Source: Victivallales bacterium (lineage in GTDB: Bacteria; Verrucomicrobiota; Lentisphaeria; Oligosphaerales; Oligosphaeraceae). Taken from it: a stretch of DNA of 6,862 nucleotides. The DNA lies in NCBI GenBank assembly GCA_017963875.1, contig JAGCTA010000375.1, forward strand, positions 1-6,862, read 5' to 3'. This document shows, one piece after another, positions 6,754 through 6,862 of the stretch (its first letter is position 1; every line of letters begins with the position of its first letter). A program made the translations under genes and the position numbers. The notes under the pieces were generated by a model. It saw only the letters and a program-made list of their open reading frames with translations. It searched no databases and was not told the origin of the DNA.

Positions 6754-6777
6754 AAAAAAAATCAATTTTTTTTTTTT
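6754..6777. repeat. A8-TCAA-T12 homopolymer palindrome
   Basis: Eight A (6754-6761), then TCAA, then twelve T (6766-6777). It is an AT-only dyad with no GC stem, so it is a poor terminator in either direction. Such tracts bend DNA, can serve as promoter UP-like elements, and are prone to length change by slippage. It lies about 205 bases upstream of the start codon. Confidence 0.6.
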
Positions 6778-6805
6778 GCGATTTGCCCCCTCCCCCCTGT
6801 TTTTT

Positions 6806-6862
6806 CCGAGGACTCGGGGACAAGAGCAGGACGAGATGAGAGACGGGGGAGCCGCGTTAGCG
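6806..6862. other. GC-rich, purine-biased edge segment with short dyad
   Basis: After the AT-rich part and a C-rich tract (6786-6797), the plus strand from 6806 is almost all G and A with few T. It begins with the dyad CCGAG-GA-CTCGG (6806-6817). On neither strand is the dyad followed by a T-run. The composition is unlike the giant gene and its leader. It may be the edge of another gene or of a dispersed intergenic repeat; neither can be decided from 57 bases. Confidence 0.3.

Larger units (their letters stand above)
6562..6862. other. Upstream non-coding region of the giant gene
   Basis: About 300 bases with no convincing gene. From 6562 to 6777 it is AT-rich with many A/T tracts. It contains a nested inverted repeat (6629-6748) and an A8/T12 palindrome (6754-6777). 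From about 6778 it turns GC-rich and purine-biased. A promoter for the giant gene should lie here, but no hexamer pair with good spacing could be chosen: a weak candidate, TTGTAC and TAAAAT on the minus strand around 6721-6695, has only a 15-base gap. Confidence 0.6.

Noticed and set aside
6806..6817. Possible transcription terminator (CCGAG-GA-CTCGG)
   Set aside because: The T-run lies before the dyad on the plus strand and reads as an A-run after it on the minus strand, so neither direction has the required U-tract; the loop is also only two bases.
6417..6839. 140-codon open frame on the plus strand spanning the upstream region
   Set aside because: Its product is made of Phe-rich runs from T tracts plus antisense of the signal peptide region; no ribosome binding site or domain.
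6778..6862. Possible tRNA or other small RNA at the right edge
   Set aside because: No T-loop sequence, no CCA end and no cloverleaf pairing could be found on either strand in the bases available.

Overview
The window is dominated by one very large gene on the minus strand. It starts at 6549 and runs in a single uninterrupted frame to base 1, giving 2183 codons with the stop lying outside the window. The product is a secreted modular protein. It has a Sec signal peptide, then four LamG-like (concanavalin A-type jelly-roll) domains, alternating with acidic calcium-binding blocks of the thrombospondin type-3 kind (D-x-D-x-D-G-x-x-[DN]-x-x-E). About 20 such loops can be counted. A stretch of about 330 residues after the third LamG domain belongs to neither class; part of it resembles a sugar-binding beta-sandwich. 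No enzyme active site is recognisable, so the most economical reading is a cell-surface or extracellular adhesion or carbohydrate-binding protein whose cell anchor would be in the missing C-terminus.

Layout on the + coordinates, right to left because the gene is on the minus strand: 6862-6562 non-coding upstream DNA; 6561-6557 ribosome binding site; 6549-6466 signal peptide; 6450-6412 first calcium loop; about 6375-5734 LamG 1; about 5500-5150 linker with scattered loops; 5112-4642 calcium block 1; about 4600-3892 LamG 2; 3738-3433 calcium block 2; about 3375-2701 LamG 3; about 2700-1700 unassigned domain(s); 1665-1426 calcium block 3; about 1416-628 LamG 4; 327-1 calcium block 4, cut by the window edge.

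The upstream region is AT-rich and structured. It holds a 120-base nested inverted repeat with 16-base outer arms, helically spaced A-tracts, and an A8/T12 palindrome. It then changes sharply to a GC-rich, strongly purine-biased segment at the right edge. No convincing second gene, tRNA, terminator or CRISPR was found.

The pairing of 'DGxPDxWE...YxGN', 'DGLxNxxEYxAGTNPT' and LamG domains in one giant secreted protein is most familiar from the Planctomycetota-Verrucomicrobiota-Lentisphaerota (PVC) group. Together with the roughly balanced base composition this suggests a Lentisphaerota, Kiritimatiellota or Verrucomicrobiota genome. That assignment is inference from protein style only. With one incomplete gene, nothing can be said about an operon or pathway.
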